From: Undaria pinnatifida
Lineage: Eukaryota; Sar; Phaeophyceae; Laminariales; Alariaceae
Direction of reading: 5' to 3'
NCBI GenBank assembly: GCA_012845835.1
Contig: JABAKD010000009.1
Span: 2,853,324 to 2,917,323 of the forward strand
DNA length: 64,000 bases
The notes under the pieces are model-generated. The model saw only the letters and a program-made list of their open reading frames with translations. It was not told where the DNA came from and ran no database searches. The translations under genes and the position numbers were made by a program. Positions within the stretch are counted from its first letter, which is position 1. Every line of letters starts with the position of its first letter. Below are positions 1-12,867 of this stretch, piece after piece.

Positions 1-1800
1 CCATTTTATCTGTTTGTGTTTCTAGTCACTCGTTTGAGATGGATTGGAGGTTCCATCAACAGTAACCAACCATACAGCATATACTTCCTGGCATCTTTTT
101 TTATATATATATATCGCAGGTGCACGAAACAGCACCCTGAAAAGAGGTAAACCTATGCTCCCGGCTAGCGGTGCGGCTTCGCACTTACTACGCGCCGAGT
201 CCAAGCTTCGGAGTCGTCCTACGGTAGCCTCCACAACATTTCTTTAACGAAATCGCCGATTTTGAATCCAGCTCTCGGCCGTATCTCCTGCAATACATTG
301 CCCCATTGCCCCCCCGACGTCATCGTTCAATAGTCCTTTGCAAGCAAGAAAACATATGAACTTCATAGCTTCCATGCTATTCTTCCTCGTGTCGAGGACC
401 CATGAAACGTTCGTTAAAGAAAATCGCGCTTTTTTGGGGGGTCCATCGTAAAATCAGTCTTCGCTCATTATATGCAATGCGTAATTAGTCCGCACATATA
501 TATACTGAAAATTTTTGTCATACACGTTCCTTCTGTTTTACTGGTACACGCTGGTTGTAAGCGCGAATCAGGGTCGTTTCAGTTCACAGAAACGCCAGTA
601 CATACTGGTGCAAAGCAACATATGTGGAAACGCATATACGCTAAAGAACACGGCAAACGAAAAAACCTTCACCCGTCGCGGACGCAGACCTAGCTTAGGG
701 CGAGCACCTTTGAAGCACGCAATCGTCTTCATCAGGTACACTGATATGATGGACGCGCAATTGTATCAAGAGTACGTTGGGGTAGAATGCCGGCGTCCGA
801 ATAAGAACAAGAGCAAGACTGGCACGCTATGCGCGGTGTTCAACAACACCTCAATACCAGCACCCTGTTACACACCTGAACCATCCACCTCCAATGCCCC
901 ATGTTTGAGACTGTGATCTACCTGAATGAATTATGACTGGTTTTCCTTTGGAGTCGACCTAACGAGTGTGTAACATATTTACGGGATACACGATACATCA
1001 TTAATACACCTGGTGCGACAAGGACGTTACGTCATTCGATTTAACGGTGTAAAACGCACCTGCGTCGGAAAAAAATTGAAAAAAAATTAAATTGCGGATG
1101 TGAAAACGGGAAAAGAAGAAAATGAATTCGACTACGTACCGCGAAATAAGCCCTCAAAAACTACCTTACGGCGAAATGGATGAGAAAGCAATTTGACTAC
1201 GGCGGTAAAATTTTAATGCCTACGGCCAAAAGGGGGCGTCACGAGCGATTTTTTTTCTCTGGCGGAAATGGAGCGGCACAGAAAAACAGGGGTACGGTAT
1301 GCTGTACATTGACTCTGGATGTGATGCGCAAAATGGAATTTACGAAAAACTTGCGCCAGCGCACCGCCGCACGTCCTAAGCATAACCCCAAACACGGGTG
1401 TACAAATTATGTTCTTTGCTAGGACTACACCCATCAGTGATTATTACCGTACTTGCTATATGTAGACTATGAGTATAATTGTAGTTTTTCTTCCCCTTCG
1501 GGCACATCTCTTCGTGCTGGCACCTTTGTCCGAAACGTCGGGTGGGGTGGGCACAAATTGACCGTCGAGCTCACTTTGCCGGAGGTTTGGGCGCGATCCG
1601 TGCAGTGTGTCGCTCGTGGCAAGCCTTTTCAACTTACTTGGCCTTGGGCATACTTGAGGCAAATCCCTTGGTTTCTGCAACATCCCCGGGGTTTGGGTTT
1701 CTGCATCCCCTATAACCGTGTACGCACGTGAGATTTGGATGCAAACCGGGATTTTCTGCTCCTAGAGGGCACATGCACATTTCCATATTTTTGCACAGAG
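1..1800. other. Intergenic sequence, no gene recognised
   Basis: Only short overlapping open frames occur on both strands, none with a recognisable motif. A short AT microsatellite lies at about 100-115. The longest frame (515-916, plus) is low-complexity and reads like chance. Confidence 0.6.
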
Positions 1801-1904
1801 CACCACGCTATGATCCCGTCGCCCAGCAGCATTCCAGCGCCATAGCAGTAGCAGCCTGCAACTCTATGCGCGTGCGGCTGCTGTTGTTGTAGGTGATGAC
1901 TTTG

Positions 1905-2560
1905 AACGGAGCCTGCGATGCTCTACCCACCCATACGCCACTCCCTCTCGCTGCTGCTGCTTCTGCTGCTTTTGTCAAGTGACGTTCCGGCATACAATGT
2001 AAGGATGATTTAAATATTGCATCAGTACTCGAACGGTTATTATGTTTATGTTCAGGTTGACGTGTTACTTGTATGATACGGTACCATACCAAGAGAGCAC
2101 AACGCTACAACTCTGCCGTACAGCAACAGCGGTACGCAACACCATTTACGTACCAGGTATGATCGCAAATGACAGACAGCGGACAACATTCGGAGAGCGC
2201 AGTGCTAGCCTCCGAAGCTCTACCCACCTATGCACCACTACCTCTCGCTGCTGCTGCTGCTGCTGTTTCTGCTGCTTCTGTCAGGTGGGGTGCCGGCCTA
2301 AAGTGTAAGGATCGTATGAATATCAAATTAGTATCTGAACGGTCCTTATTTATAATCATGTTGGTCTTCTGATATGATACCGTACCATACCAAAAAAGCA
2401 CAACGCCACAAACTCAACCCCACAGCAGCATCGGTAGGTAACACTATATAAGATCGCACATGACAAACAGCAGACAGCACGTGGAGAGCACAACGCTGCA
2501 ACCCTGCTGCACAGCGGCAGCGGTACGTGACATCATTTGTGAACGCTTGCCGCGTCCTCG
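1905..2560. repeat. Decayed tandem repeat, about 300-bp unit, with CTG-rich core
   Basis: The stretch starting with the words gctctacccacc at 1919 recurs at 2218, a spacing of 299 bp. The same order of blocks follows each time: an imperfect CTG/CTT run, an ATGATACGGTACCATACC block, an AGCACAACGC block, and a GACAGACAGC-type block. A third partial copy gives another AGCACAACGC block near 2,490, and a further fragment lies near 2,770-2,815. The copies are diverged by substitutions and small indels. Confidence 0.7.
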
Positions 2561-2829
2561 CTATGCTGCGGCGAGTTGCTTGTGTCGGAGCCTTTAAGAA
2601 TTTGTCACCCCACTACACCGCACGTTTGTGCTGTGCTGCCGCTCTGGGTGCACGTGTCCATCGATGCGGAAACCTAGAGACCTTTGCAATAGTAACAATT
2701 TAGACATAAACTCATCCTTATACATTAACGTCCACGGAGGCAGATTTTTTTTCCGTTTTATTGTGAAGATTGCGGACGGCAGACAGCAGACAACTTGCGG
2801 AGAGCAAAACGCTACAGGAAGGACTATGT

Positions 2830-5100
2830 GCGTGCGCGTGCTGTATCCTTTCTTTCCGGCGGCAAGCGACTATTTTTTGTCATAGCATATGCCACGTGTT
2901 CAAGTCCTCTTGCTCCCTCGTTCTCAATACGTACCGCATCTCACGCCACACGTGCCCCTTCTCGCTTCCTGCCGGTCCTTAATAAGCTGGTGTTCGAACT
3001 GTGACGCTCTTCTCGAAATCATAAAACATTTTGTCATACGGTGTAAAAGTTTTGTGCGTGTTATCAAGTGGTGCTGTGTGTATTTTCTCAATAACAGATC
3101 AGTCGTGGGCACGTCTATTTCGAGTGTACCCCAAAAGTGCTAAAAGTATTGCTATTGAGTACATCCAAGAAGTACTTTTTGTGCGGGAAAATGATAATTC
3201 ATTATTTTTCCGGGCAAGTTTTGTTTGTATGTATCACAAACAAACTTGGTCAGCGCGTCGGGTAGTGAAAATAATGTGTCCTTACGCCACTCCCCAAGCC
3301 ACGTACTTCCCGGAGGGGAACCTCGTAGTGAATATTATTCAAAAAATATATTTCTTGTACCTATTGACACATACATATGTATACAATCATTCTTCGATTT
3401 CACGGATTTGGCCAAGAGATTCTTTTTGTCTCGGCCATAGTATGCGATTCGCGGAACTGGAATTCTCGGTCAAATAACTACGTTTTGAGCGCCGGCTTCG
3501 GGGGGTGGCTACAACGCCCTTCGCTCTGCAGTGTCCGTTCCGCACATCGACGTGAACGAGGACGGATGATAAGCGAAACAAGTTAGAATTTGCAAAATCA
3601 CCGCATGTCGAGGAGGAATTCCGGAAATTTTGGTTGTATCTTAATGTCTGCAGCACCTGAATGATTTTAAAAAATTGGCATCATTTCCAGTGTCCGTGCT
3701 GGTTCTTTACCCTAGAGAGATACAACACATTTTTATTTGGTCACAGACTGAGATAGAGTAAACAAAAAAATTGCAGTTGATCGAGGTATGTAGCAAGTGT
3801 AATGCTAGCGCACGGGGTACGAGAACACAACAAGACAGACCAGTCTATGGAAAAAATAGAAACAGAAACAGCGAACGGAGTGGTCGCTTAAAAAAACCGC
3901 AGTATGAGAAACAATGTTTTATCAGTCATTTTCGTAGCCGCTCTAAGGAGTCGTTCCGTACGTATTGGTCTAATATAAACGATTCATCGTTTAGAACCGC
4001 ATAATAAATGTCCCTACACTAATTCCATTTATACTTTTCCCCCACAAACGAAACGTGGATGCACTTCTAAATGTAGGTGTGATTATCAGGTATCCATACT
4101 GGTGTTTCGAACGCTTTGTTGTGTGGTTGCCAGAATTGCGCTGGCCACTGACTGTTGTTGTGGCTGGTCAAACCGTTAAGCACCTCGACGTGAACGCGGA
4201 TGGATGCTGAGCGAGACAAGCGAGAAGAGCAAAAAAATGTGTCAATGTATTTGTGAACGGTACTCTTCAGTTATTCTTCGGATCTTGACGTATAGAGAGG
4301 ATGATGAAATAAAATTGGGTAGACAATATTGTCAACTTGGCGTCGTATTTCTTCCCAAAAACAAATACTCCCGAGTAATATTCACTCTATTAAAGTTCTC
4401 ACGGTAATGCGGTAGGGAATAATAGTAGTGCATATATTACTTTTGAATTTCTGTAGGCACACGTACAAACATGGATACAGACGTAGCGAGCGTACGCGTG
4501 ACTAAAACACGAAGGAGGTAGTAGTGGTTACGATTACTGCCGCAGAAAAAGCCACAAAGCAGCATTTCGAGTAGCTGCGTCACCAGGGCCTTAAGCGTGG
4601 TAATATACGAGTTCGGACAATTCGACATGGTTTGTACTCTCGTGCAAGCAACACAAGGGTACGTACGGATAAGGTCACGCCGATCGCACAGAGCGATACT
4701 CCATCACACCCAATATGTTTTGTGTATATGACATATTTCATGGCGTGGAGACATGGTGTGCCATACATGTTTGACGCAAAAAACAAGGGGAAAAATAATC
4801 GTTCTTCCTGTTGTTAAGCTGCAAGACATTATCAACGGAAGAAACCAGTGAGTGGCATGCATTCGTCCCGTATCGCGTCGTACGCGTGTGGTGTTTTTTT
4901 TCCTCGAGTAGACTTTTTTGAGAAATACACAGACGGTGTGCTATTAATATATCGTTGCTGTGATCCCTGACTCCGTTGCTGGTGGTCATTTGCCGGTCAA
5001 GCGCAAGCTCGTGTTTGTGCGTAACTGACAAAACAAGTTTGTGTTGCTTCGTACTTACTTGACATGCTCCTTGCTGATGATTGCTCATTGATCTTATATT
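2830..5100. other. Intergenic sequence, no gene recognised
   Basis: The longest open frame (3031-3477, plus, about 148 residues) has no motif I recognise. Two segments near 3545-3600 and 4180-4235 share a roughly 45-bp similarity built around TCGACGTGAACG, so at least one short dispersed repeat is present. Confidence 0.5.
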
Positions 5101-5102
5101 CT

Positions 5103-5375
5103 AGTGTTTTATTTTTCTTTTTTGGCACACGTCCGCTTTTTAGCATCCAAACATACAAGCCGTGGTCACAGGTGTCGTCCCTTTCCCCCCCTTCCGGTTG
5201 TTGCCTTTATTTTTTTTGGCGCATAGGGTTCACGGTCCCGCGCTTTCCGCAAGTCAGCTAGTGCCCAAGAAAACGTCCCACGATTTTGTTTTTCGAGTAC
5301 GCACTCGGGGGGATTCGAACTCACGAAGTTGACCTTACCAAACTCGAGGATAATCTGATACGCCATCGGGACAGT
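5103..5375 (-). mobile_element. tRNA-derived SINE, copy A
   Basis: Read on the minus strand, the head contains an A-box-like GGCGTATCAGA and, about 50 nt on, a B-box-like GAGTTCGAATCCCC, the two internal RNA polymerase III promoter elements of tRNA genes. The clover-leaf stems do not pair, so this is not a functional tRNA. The body shares blocks in the same order with a second copy at 25768-26095: a GCGGAAAGCGCG block, a GGGACGACA/GTGACCACGGCTTGT block and an A-rich tail. Two dispersed copies with a pol III head and A-rich 3' end fit a SINE. Exact ends and target-site duplications were not resolved. Confidence 0.7.
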
Positions 5376-5634
5376 GAGTGATATAGAACCAGTCACCACT
5401 GTGGTCTGGTGGGGTTACACCATTAATACTAGCAGCGTTGGTTCTTGACTCAAATAATCATCGTGTTGTGAGCTTTTTTGGCTATATTTGTTTGCAGAAT
5501 AAATGAGAAAAAGACGAACTCACAGCTAAAATCGCTTAGCAGCGTAGGTATGTACAATTCGACGCGAATCGACGAGAAAAGATAATGTCGAATTCTCCTC
5601 GCGACAGTATCAGGGCATGCACCGTAGATGGGAT

Positions 5635-5660
5635 GGGGGGGGGGGGGGGGGGGGGGGGGG
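5635..5660. repeat. G26 homopolymer
   Basis: An uninterrupted run of 26 G residues. The length is likely variable or imprecisely sequenced. Confidence 0.9.
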
Positions 5661-5959
5661 TCCGCGATATGATCTCGGATCTTGGTTATACTGCTGTAAG
5701 GGCGACAGTAGTGCGAGCATCACGAAAAATTGGGTGGGAAAAATAACAGAAGTGAAGAGTATTACTGCTGCTGAAATAATACGATACCCAAGCAAGTTGT
5801 ACCGATAGAGTCCATCTGGACCGACTTCCGTACATTATGCAACTTGTCCATGTACAACTTTTCTAATCGCAGGCCAGTATGGGATTATTAAATTAAACTT
5901 GCTAACCTTCTCAGTGAGTGGTGGTTTCCTCTATCCACGAACCCCGACCGAGCCGATCA

Positions 5960-7030
5960 ATCGAAGGTTGGGTTACACTGTGCGGGGGGGTATCGAGGCA
6001 GGGGGTCAAATGAAATATCCGCGTACCGCGGGGTTGGGGTATACGAATACAAATTCAGCTGTTGCGCGAGTTGCCCCATTTTTTTCAAATTGAAAATTTC
6101 TTGAAGGATTTCTGAACCGTGGCTGGACCCTGTTTTGTGGCGCTGGCCTTGTATACTAACCTCAGCTAGCTAAAGCTTCCACACCGCGCGGTGTGGTGTC
6201 GACCCGGGAGAAGTCGGTTTTTGTCCCTGGTTTGTTGGCGTTTATGGGGTAGGGAAGGATTTCTGAAACACCGATGAGGCCCTATCTTCATCGGGTTCGA
6301 TGAAACGCCCCCCGCTCGTTTGCTGGTCATCTCCTCCCCGGATGTCTCGGGCTTTACAGCTGCACAGTCTGTCAACGATACGCCAATGTTAATACTCCGG
6401 AGTAATAGATAATAGTCGCGCAATCCTGCCGGGCTGAGTCGACCCGCGGGAGAAATCTGTTATCGTCCCTGGTTTGTCAGGAGTTCTGAAGCGGGCACAG
6501 GACTCTATATCCTCCCAAGGTGGGGTCCGAGCCCCAGCTAATCAGCGGTAAGCGAATATGGTTGGGGCTCCACGTCGTACGGAATGGTGTCGACACGGGG
6601 GGTCATCGTTATTGTCCCCGCGTTTTTTATGCTGTAGAGGTTCAGGGAATTCATGAGTCGGGGATGGAACCGTACCTTTCGCGTGTGCAACGAAAATGCC
6701 CCTTACTGATGAGCCTCTATCCGTCTAGGACAGTGCTGTGGAGCTCGAACCAATCAGCGATTAGCTAACGGGAAAAAAAAAATTTCCTCATCGTGGAGGG
6801 TGGTGTCGAATCGAGAAATCTCGGTTTGCTTCCCTGGTCGATGGAAGTTTAGATATGCGGAATGACCTCTGGACCGGGGATGGGACCCTATATCCCCCCG
6901 AGGTAGAGCTGGCACAACATGCGAACCATGGCCCATTAAAGAATCAGCCGGTGGGGTTGGGATTTCCACACCGTGCGGGGAGGCATCATGTGTAGATGGA
7001 TTCCGATCCCTATCGTGCCCGGGTGACGCC
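5960..7030. repeat. Degenerate tandem array, about 150-250-bp period
   Basis: A composite motif recurs: a GTGCGGGG-like word, then GGTGTCGAC, then a (T)GTCCCTGGTTTGT-like word, then a GGGACCCTATATCC-like word, then CCAATCAGCG/TTAGCTAACG. GTCGA anchors fall near 6196, 6437, 6588 and 6805, with weaker edges near 5,985 and 6,985. The copies are heavily diverged and of unequal length. No coding function is apparent. Confidence 0.6.
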
Positions 7031-8049
7031 TACATTGTGTATGAATTCTGTTCAATGAGCGATCGGACAAAACTAACGACGTTTTTTTTTCGTCTAATAT
7101 ACTCGAGTTCTGAAATACTCAGCTGTCAAAATCGTAAGCGCTGTAGTCGCGTAGTGTATCTACAAGAAGTGAGCGATCTACACAGCCAGCAACAAGCACC
7201 AGCATTGCAATAGCATTCGAAGAGGGTAGTGACGAAGGCAGGTATACCACCGTGTTTCACGCTTGGAACAACTTTGGCACCTTTTTCCACGATCAGACAA
7301 CACAGATGCAGTCGATCTGGGAGGCTGTCGGCAAGATATTTCTATTATAGCATTCATTGTATATTTCACAAGCTGTCTCAGCGCGCGTCCCTCAGTCTCT
7401 ACGAAGAGAACCCGAAGCGGTCATGTTAAGTCAATATGCTGGTCCCGGATGCTTGACGAGTTGAAGTATGATAAGAAACGTACTCAACACGTTTTGTCGC
7501 CAGACTATAGGATCAGTCGGCGTGTGTTCGGATTTATCTGATCGAAATCTGGTGAATAATACTTGGATTCGGATTCATTAGAAAAGCAGTAGCTATTAAA
7601 TGTAGTATACTGGATGATTGTTAGTCTATATCCAACTCTTGGCATTACATTACATGCCGTACGCGCAGACTATGATTGTGTGTGGAGACTTTTTTTTCTC
7701 CACCAGGTATTGAATTGAACAATTCAAAGTGCTGCCTTGGCCTACCCTGAGCATCGGTGACGGCATTCGCCGGCACCCATGCGGAGCCCTTGCATCTTTT
7801 GCAAAGTGGGCATCTGCATTTAGCGTGTAGATGAAATCATTTTTTCGCATCCACATCCGTCCCCCCCTAAGAGACCCCTCTAGACCTCTTACCTCCCCTC
7901 TCCATCTCCCTCAGCTCCACCTCAAATTGACACGAGTCAGTGTTACGAACACTACTCAAAAAGCGATATGATTTCTTTGCATTTCCAACCATACATGCAG
8001 CCGTTCCAATGAATTTATGCTGTCTTCAGGTGCCATCCGAGGTATTGCA
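7031..8049. other. Intergenic sequence, no gene recognised
   Basis: Nothing convincing was seen. A 68-codon minus-strand frame (7650-7856) has no recognisable motif. A C/T-rich stretch lies at 7860-7920. Confidence 0.5.
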
Positions 8050-9645
8050 AGAACAGATATAAGGAGGTAGAGTACACTAGGAAATGGACAGTCACAGCAA
8101 ACACAAATGCGTGTGCAGTAGTTGTACGTATCGAAGACAAGCTGAGTTCGGTAACTGTCAAATGGAAGTGGAGAGAAGATGATCTACTAATAATCGTAAA
8201 TCAGGATACATACCGTGGCGTAGAAAATTCGAAAGACTGCTCGCGGGATACACTACCCTCAAGAGTAATAGGATTGAGTAAATCGCGTGAAGGCAAGGTA
8301 GATGCGATCCTAATGGACGCGCACTTTGACACTAGCATCACAATATGTATTCTGATGAATGTTATTGTTCCAACCCTATTTCATGTCGGAGATGTATGGG
8401 AAGGGGACGCAGAACTTGTAAAACTACTGGAAGAGTGCACATGGTCTTGCTGCCCAGCAGCTAAGGAGACACCACAGTAGTTCGTCAAGTGCGACGAGAA
8501 TTTCAGTACTAAGAACAGAACTAGGAATGTACCCACATCCAACATAAACGAGCGGCGAGGAAGTTGATTTTTTTGTTCAATGTAAGGCATATTCTAGATA
8601 ATAAGACGTTGCCAGCCACAGCTGATAGGGATATATGGGAAAAAACAACGAGTTTGAGAACTGGAATAAGATGGTAAAACGAAGTGGACAATATTGTTGA
8701 GCGTTTAGGAGCACCAATGAATAACAGGTACCGTCCATAGAGAAGTTGGCATGTACACCACAAAAAAACGAGACAAGGGTAGGAGAAAGGGAAAGACAAG
8801 GGCTGAGAACTATAGTGAAATATATTTACATTTATATACGCACCGGGGAGCAAGGGATTATGTTGGAATGAAAGAAAACACTGCCTATTGGCCTATTCGA
8901 AAAAGATGAAGAATCGATTTCGTGTAGGGGACTTGGACCTAGAAGAGAGAACAGTCGTACCAGCAGTCGGGAAGCTGAGGATGTAGATGGATACACATAT
9001 GTAGTCTATATATATTTGCATGTGTGGCGGACTGATTCTACGATAGCCTCCCCCGAACTCTAGCGATTTTGTTTACCGAATGTTTAATGGCTGCTCGACA
9101 CAAGGAAGAAGGCTGTTGAAATGAAAGTATCCATATATTTGCTTGTGCGCGAAGGTCTAGCGATCAACGACGTCGGGGTGTCGTGGAACACCGAATTTCA
9201 GGAGATATGACCGGAAATTGTTTTTGAAACCGGCGATTTCGTTAAAGAAACGCTTGGTGGGCTACGGTATAACGACTCGGCACAACAATAGAAAGAAGGA
9301 CTTACACGGTAGGAGGATGCAAAATGTCATACACACGGAGGAGCGGGATATGTCAAAAAGGAGATGAGGAAATTAGACAAATGTGACATGAAAGCGTTTG
9401 GCAGACTATTTGTAGAGTGTAGCGAGGAAAAGATCGCTAACGCAAGAGATAGATTGTGATCACAGACGGAGAAATAGTAAGGGGATAGTATATACAATCA
9501 GTGTTTACGTAGTGTATGAAAAATTGATGATAACGCCGAAGTGTTGAAGGTGTCGCTATTAGAAGCAAGAACGGTGCTCAATCATGCAAATGGACGCGTG
9601 GCTCACATTCAAATGACAAGGGCAGCAACAAAGGAGTACCCTCCC
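8050..9645 (+). pseudogene. Decayed LINE (non-LTR retrotransposon) ORF2 3' part
   Basis: Fragments in shifting frames line up, in order, with the C-terminal half of a LINE reverse-transcriptase polyprotein. A segment near 8,080-8,260 (KWTVTAN...ACAVVV, then VTVKWKWREDDL, then TYRGVE.SKDCS) precedes 8274-8480, which reads ILMNVIVPTLF followed by GDVWEGDAELVK; this is the tract after the RT catalytic core in such elements. Further on are RFRVGDLDLEER (about 8,910-8,945), a TSSREAEDVD-type segment (about 8,957-8,986), and an EMRKLDKCDMKAFG segment (about 9,365-9,405). The catalytic core and 5' part are absent or unreadable, and stops and frameshifts are frequent. This is a dead, probably 5'-truncated copy. 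The match rests on my memory of the family's protein pattern, not a search. Confidence 0.7.
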
Positions 9646-9656
9646 CCCCCCCCCCC
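9643..9656. repeat. C14 homopolymer at the LINE relic's end
   Basis: A run of 14 C residues where recognisable LINE coding similarity stops. Confidence 0.85.
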
Positions 9657-9659
9657 ACA

Positions 9660-10670
9660 TTTCTTCACGATATGGTATATGTATTTAACTTGTGCATTCT
9701 ACAGCTGTCAGATTTTACCCCTTTTGGAAACGGGCTGAACAATTTCGGTACACAGATGAGTTAACGTCACTCTGTTCACCCGACCTTTCCAAGTTCCAGG
9801 AGAATTCGACGACCTTAATCCATAAGGAAATACGCACTTAGTGTTGCGCGACATAAGTTAAACACACACTCTGCAAAGCTAATGTTCGACAATATCTTCG
9901 ATCTCACAGCTGAAGCCTTCTTTAATATATATCTCAATATACTGGAGTGAATATAACACCTTTCCACTCTACTGGGGCCAGTGTCCAATTTTTTTTAATT
10001 TGGTTGGGCTCAGGAGACTCTAGGTGACAACTCAGGGGGCGTGTTGAACACCCGGCGGACTGGTTCGCGTTTCCTTTTCAGATGATTTGTCATCCCGAAT
10101 TATACGACGCGTATATTTTACGACATACTTGCTTACACCTTGTAGCCGTTCATACAACGGGCCTGGATTTCTTGTTCTCTACGAAATTGATTGGCTGAGT
10201 AATAGGAGTACATCAAAGTCTGAATGTGGCGTACCATTTGCGATCAATTTTTCAAGTATCTGACTTGTCTAGCTATTGAAATCTAATCGAAGAGGCGTAT
10301 CGGATTTTGTACTTGCGAGAATCTAGTTGCTTGTTTAGAACTGAGCCGAATGCCAAGTATACAAATATGGATGCGGATAAATACAACTGCGGCGAAACGT
10401 GTTTGCTGTTTCTCGTCGTCGTTGTATTTTACATTCAATTTGCAAGTTGCTTACCACCGTAGATATCGGGGAACATCCCCGGGAATGCCAAGATCAATAT
10501 TACTTTAGTACGGTCGGTCCGCTAGACCGACAAGCTGTATGGTACATGCACGCCTGGCGTGCGCGTTAGCCTGTGAGGATCACGTTACGCGAACCCCATT
10601 TCGAGCACTTCTTTCCTCCTCCTTTCCTCTCCTTGTATCCTTCTCCTTCATTTTTCTCTTTTGTCCTCTT
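9660..10670. other. Intergenic sequence, no gene recognised
   Basis: No motif-bearing frame was found. The only notable texture is a C/T-rich tract at about 10,610-10,680. Confidence 0.5.
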
Positions 10671-10671
10671 T

Positions 10672-10893
10672 TTATTTCACCTTGTTGGACGCAAACGCCA
10701 CTTTGCAAACGATATTTTTTTCTTCTGCATTGCAAGTGATGTTCACAGGAACTTCGGTGCAATCTCTGCAGCTCTTATCACAAGAGAAAGGGCCAAGGCC
10801 GCATCCTTGTATCAGAAGAGCTGCATGCCTTGCCAAACCTGACTTGTAGGTAAACTGAACGTCCACCCCAGGAAAAATTCCGATGGCCTGCGT
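10672..10893 (-). CDS. Candidate 3'-terminal exon of a cysteine-rich protein, function unknown
   Basis: On the minus strand a pyrimidine-containing stretch ending ATACGCAG (a plausible 3' splice site) precedes an open frame of about 73 residues that ends in TAA. Seven cysteines are present, spaced as in CGLGPFSCDKSCRDC, with a likely N-glycosylation sequon (NIT) just after, which suggests an extracellular or lumenal domain. An upstream minus-strand frame near 10,965-11,090 is acidic and cysteine-bearing (ACNDNDC) and could be a preceding exon, but I could not find a junction that keeps frame convincingly. I do not recognise the family. It could still be a chance frame or gene fragment. Confidence 0.3.
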   Translation of the reverse strand, partial: TQAIGIFPGVDVQFTYKSGLARHAALLIQGCGLGPFSCDKSCRDCTEVPVNITCNAEEKNIVCKVAFASNKVK

Positions 10894-10894
10894 A

Positions 10895-12425
10895 TGATAT
10901 ATATAACAGAAATAGTGGTATTCCAACGATATGGGGTAGTGTCATAGTCATGACGGTCAACGAATCAGTTAAGGGTGAAAGACGAACGTAACTCGTCTGA
11001 GTCAAACCTGCAGTCGTTATCGTTGCACGCGTCATGCATGAGCACTGGTGTATCGCTTTCGTTTGTGTCAACCTCTCTCGTACAAACACTGAGAAAAATG
11101 AAAGTTTCCCCACGCAAACGCCAATCCGTATTTTTGTACTTGATTGGTCCGCACGACGTGAACGCATGCACGAGATATCTCCGAACATGTACACTTTCCG
11201 AGGCCCAACGAAAAGCAGACTTGAAGGACGAAGGCAATGAACCGCGACAAACAAAACCATGGCCTCGTGACTGCATGCCGTTGAATGAATTAGGGTATAG
11301 CACTATACCAACGATACTAGCTAGCGCCGTACTTCAGGAACCCCGACAACCAGAACAGCATTCGCCAAATATGTGTAACCCCCAATCGTGGCATGCGTTG
11401 TACTCAAGGAAACGTACACGGCAATTAATCGATGGATGGTGATATTAAAGGAATAGCGCCGCAGAGAGATGCAACTTTTATTTGCGAGGCTATATACTTG
11501 GGGATCGCCACACAACACAAAAGATCTGGTTTGGAGAATACACAAAAAACTAACGAATATTTCCCTAACGGACGACCCCAAATGCTCTAGGTATCGCAAA
11601 TGAAGAAATTATATTACAACCATAATGCGTAGTGTATTGATCTAGCTGGCATCTGCTAGCAAACAGTATTTGCTTTAGGATGCTGTATACCTTTATTGTA
11701 GCAAAGTAGAAAATCTCGAGGTTTGAGTAACGTGCGGACCATCCTTTCGCCATCGTTTAGTGTGAGCAGAAATCTTCTGGAGTCGTTTATATCCAAGTTT
11801 GTTCGGTTCACTAAAATCTATATTTTTTGGAATAAACAAGGATGTACGCATCGATTTACCTGAGAAGGTTTTGACTAGATATGTATATTGCCATGTATAA
11901 CTCAATTCTCTGGGCTTGATTTCGAAATCAATGCGTATATATGGAAAATGTATATATATATATTTATATATATATATTTCGACAAAAATCCGTGACTCTA
12001 TCACAATGAGGACCGTACAATGCCCTGCTGGCCATTCGTAGGTGCCGTTTTCGTGGTTTTCTGTCGTTTTTCTCTCTCGTCGGCAGGACTTGATTGACGA
12101 CCACATAGTAAAAGAGGAAACAGTTGAGGTCTAATTAAAATATAGGGAGACTGCGGTATTTTCAAACAGTTGCCTCACCAAAAATGCCGATACTAGGCAA
12201 CTCAAACACCCGCCCAACGTTTGACGCTTGTCTTTATCTTACGAACAGATATCGCATTTTTGAAATTTTCACGAAATCATATACTTACCTGCTGGCGCGT
12301 AATGACAAGAATTCTTCATGTTGTATGCAGAAAAATTCGCCTGAAGCCAAGACGCGCGCAAGCAACGGGGTGTGGCTTTGCTTCAATGTATTAAAGTCAT
12401 AGACACACGTGGGCCAAAAAGGGAT
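10895..12425. other. Intergenic sequence with AT microsatellite
   Basis: Overlapping frames of about 155-160 codons occur on both strands at 10,778-11,442. They are mutually antisense and lack recognisable domains. An interrupted (TA)n microsatellite lies at about 11,950-11,982. No retrotransposon-like sequence was seen up to the LTR start. Confidence 0.5.
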
Positions 12426-12867
12426 TGTAACGAACGGATAAAGAGCTATTTGGGTCACACGTACCCAAGTCTCCAATCCCTTGTCCCAACTCTCACACCG
12501 CTTCTAGTTCGTTTCCTCTGTGTCTACCTTCAGGCTGATTCCTCTCGTCTGCTGGTTGCAACAGCTGCCTGTAAACACCAGTCTTGTCTCACGCAGTCCT
12601 CTTCCAAGCGCTTGTACAATATAACAGATCTCCGGATGAAACCTCCGACAATGCCTCACGTTAACGATCGCTGTACTCAAGCTCGGTTCGCAGTCACTCA
12701 CGCTCGTGTCAGATCAAGTTCAGGTTCCATTTTGCCTCGTTTGGTTTTGTGTGTTTTTGGACCGAGGCCGCGAGCGGCACGCTTTCTAGACAGATCGGCG
12801 TTAAAAAGACCTAGGGAGCATTCCGCCACGGGGTTTCATATAACGATCATGTCAATTCGCCGCAACA
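12426..12867 (-). repeat. 3' LTR of the methyltransferase-bearing retrotransposon
   Basis: It aligns along its whole length with 23565-24013, with about 30 substitutions and one ~8-bp indel by eye (about 7%). Immediately inside it, on the minus strand, the sequence is CTGGGGCGG, a weak purine-rich candidate for the polypurine tract. Confidence 0.85.

Noticed and set aside
5300-5375. tRNA gene on the minus strand
   Set aside because: A and B boxes are present, but acceptor, D and T stems do not pair, and a second diverged copy with a shared body exists; a tRNA-derived SINE explains it better.
10778-11442. Overlapping 155-160 codon genes on opposite strands
   Set aside because: No domain, no signal and antisense overlap with each other; most likely chance frames.
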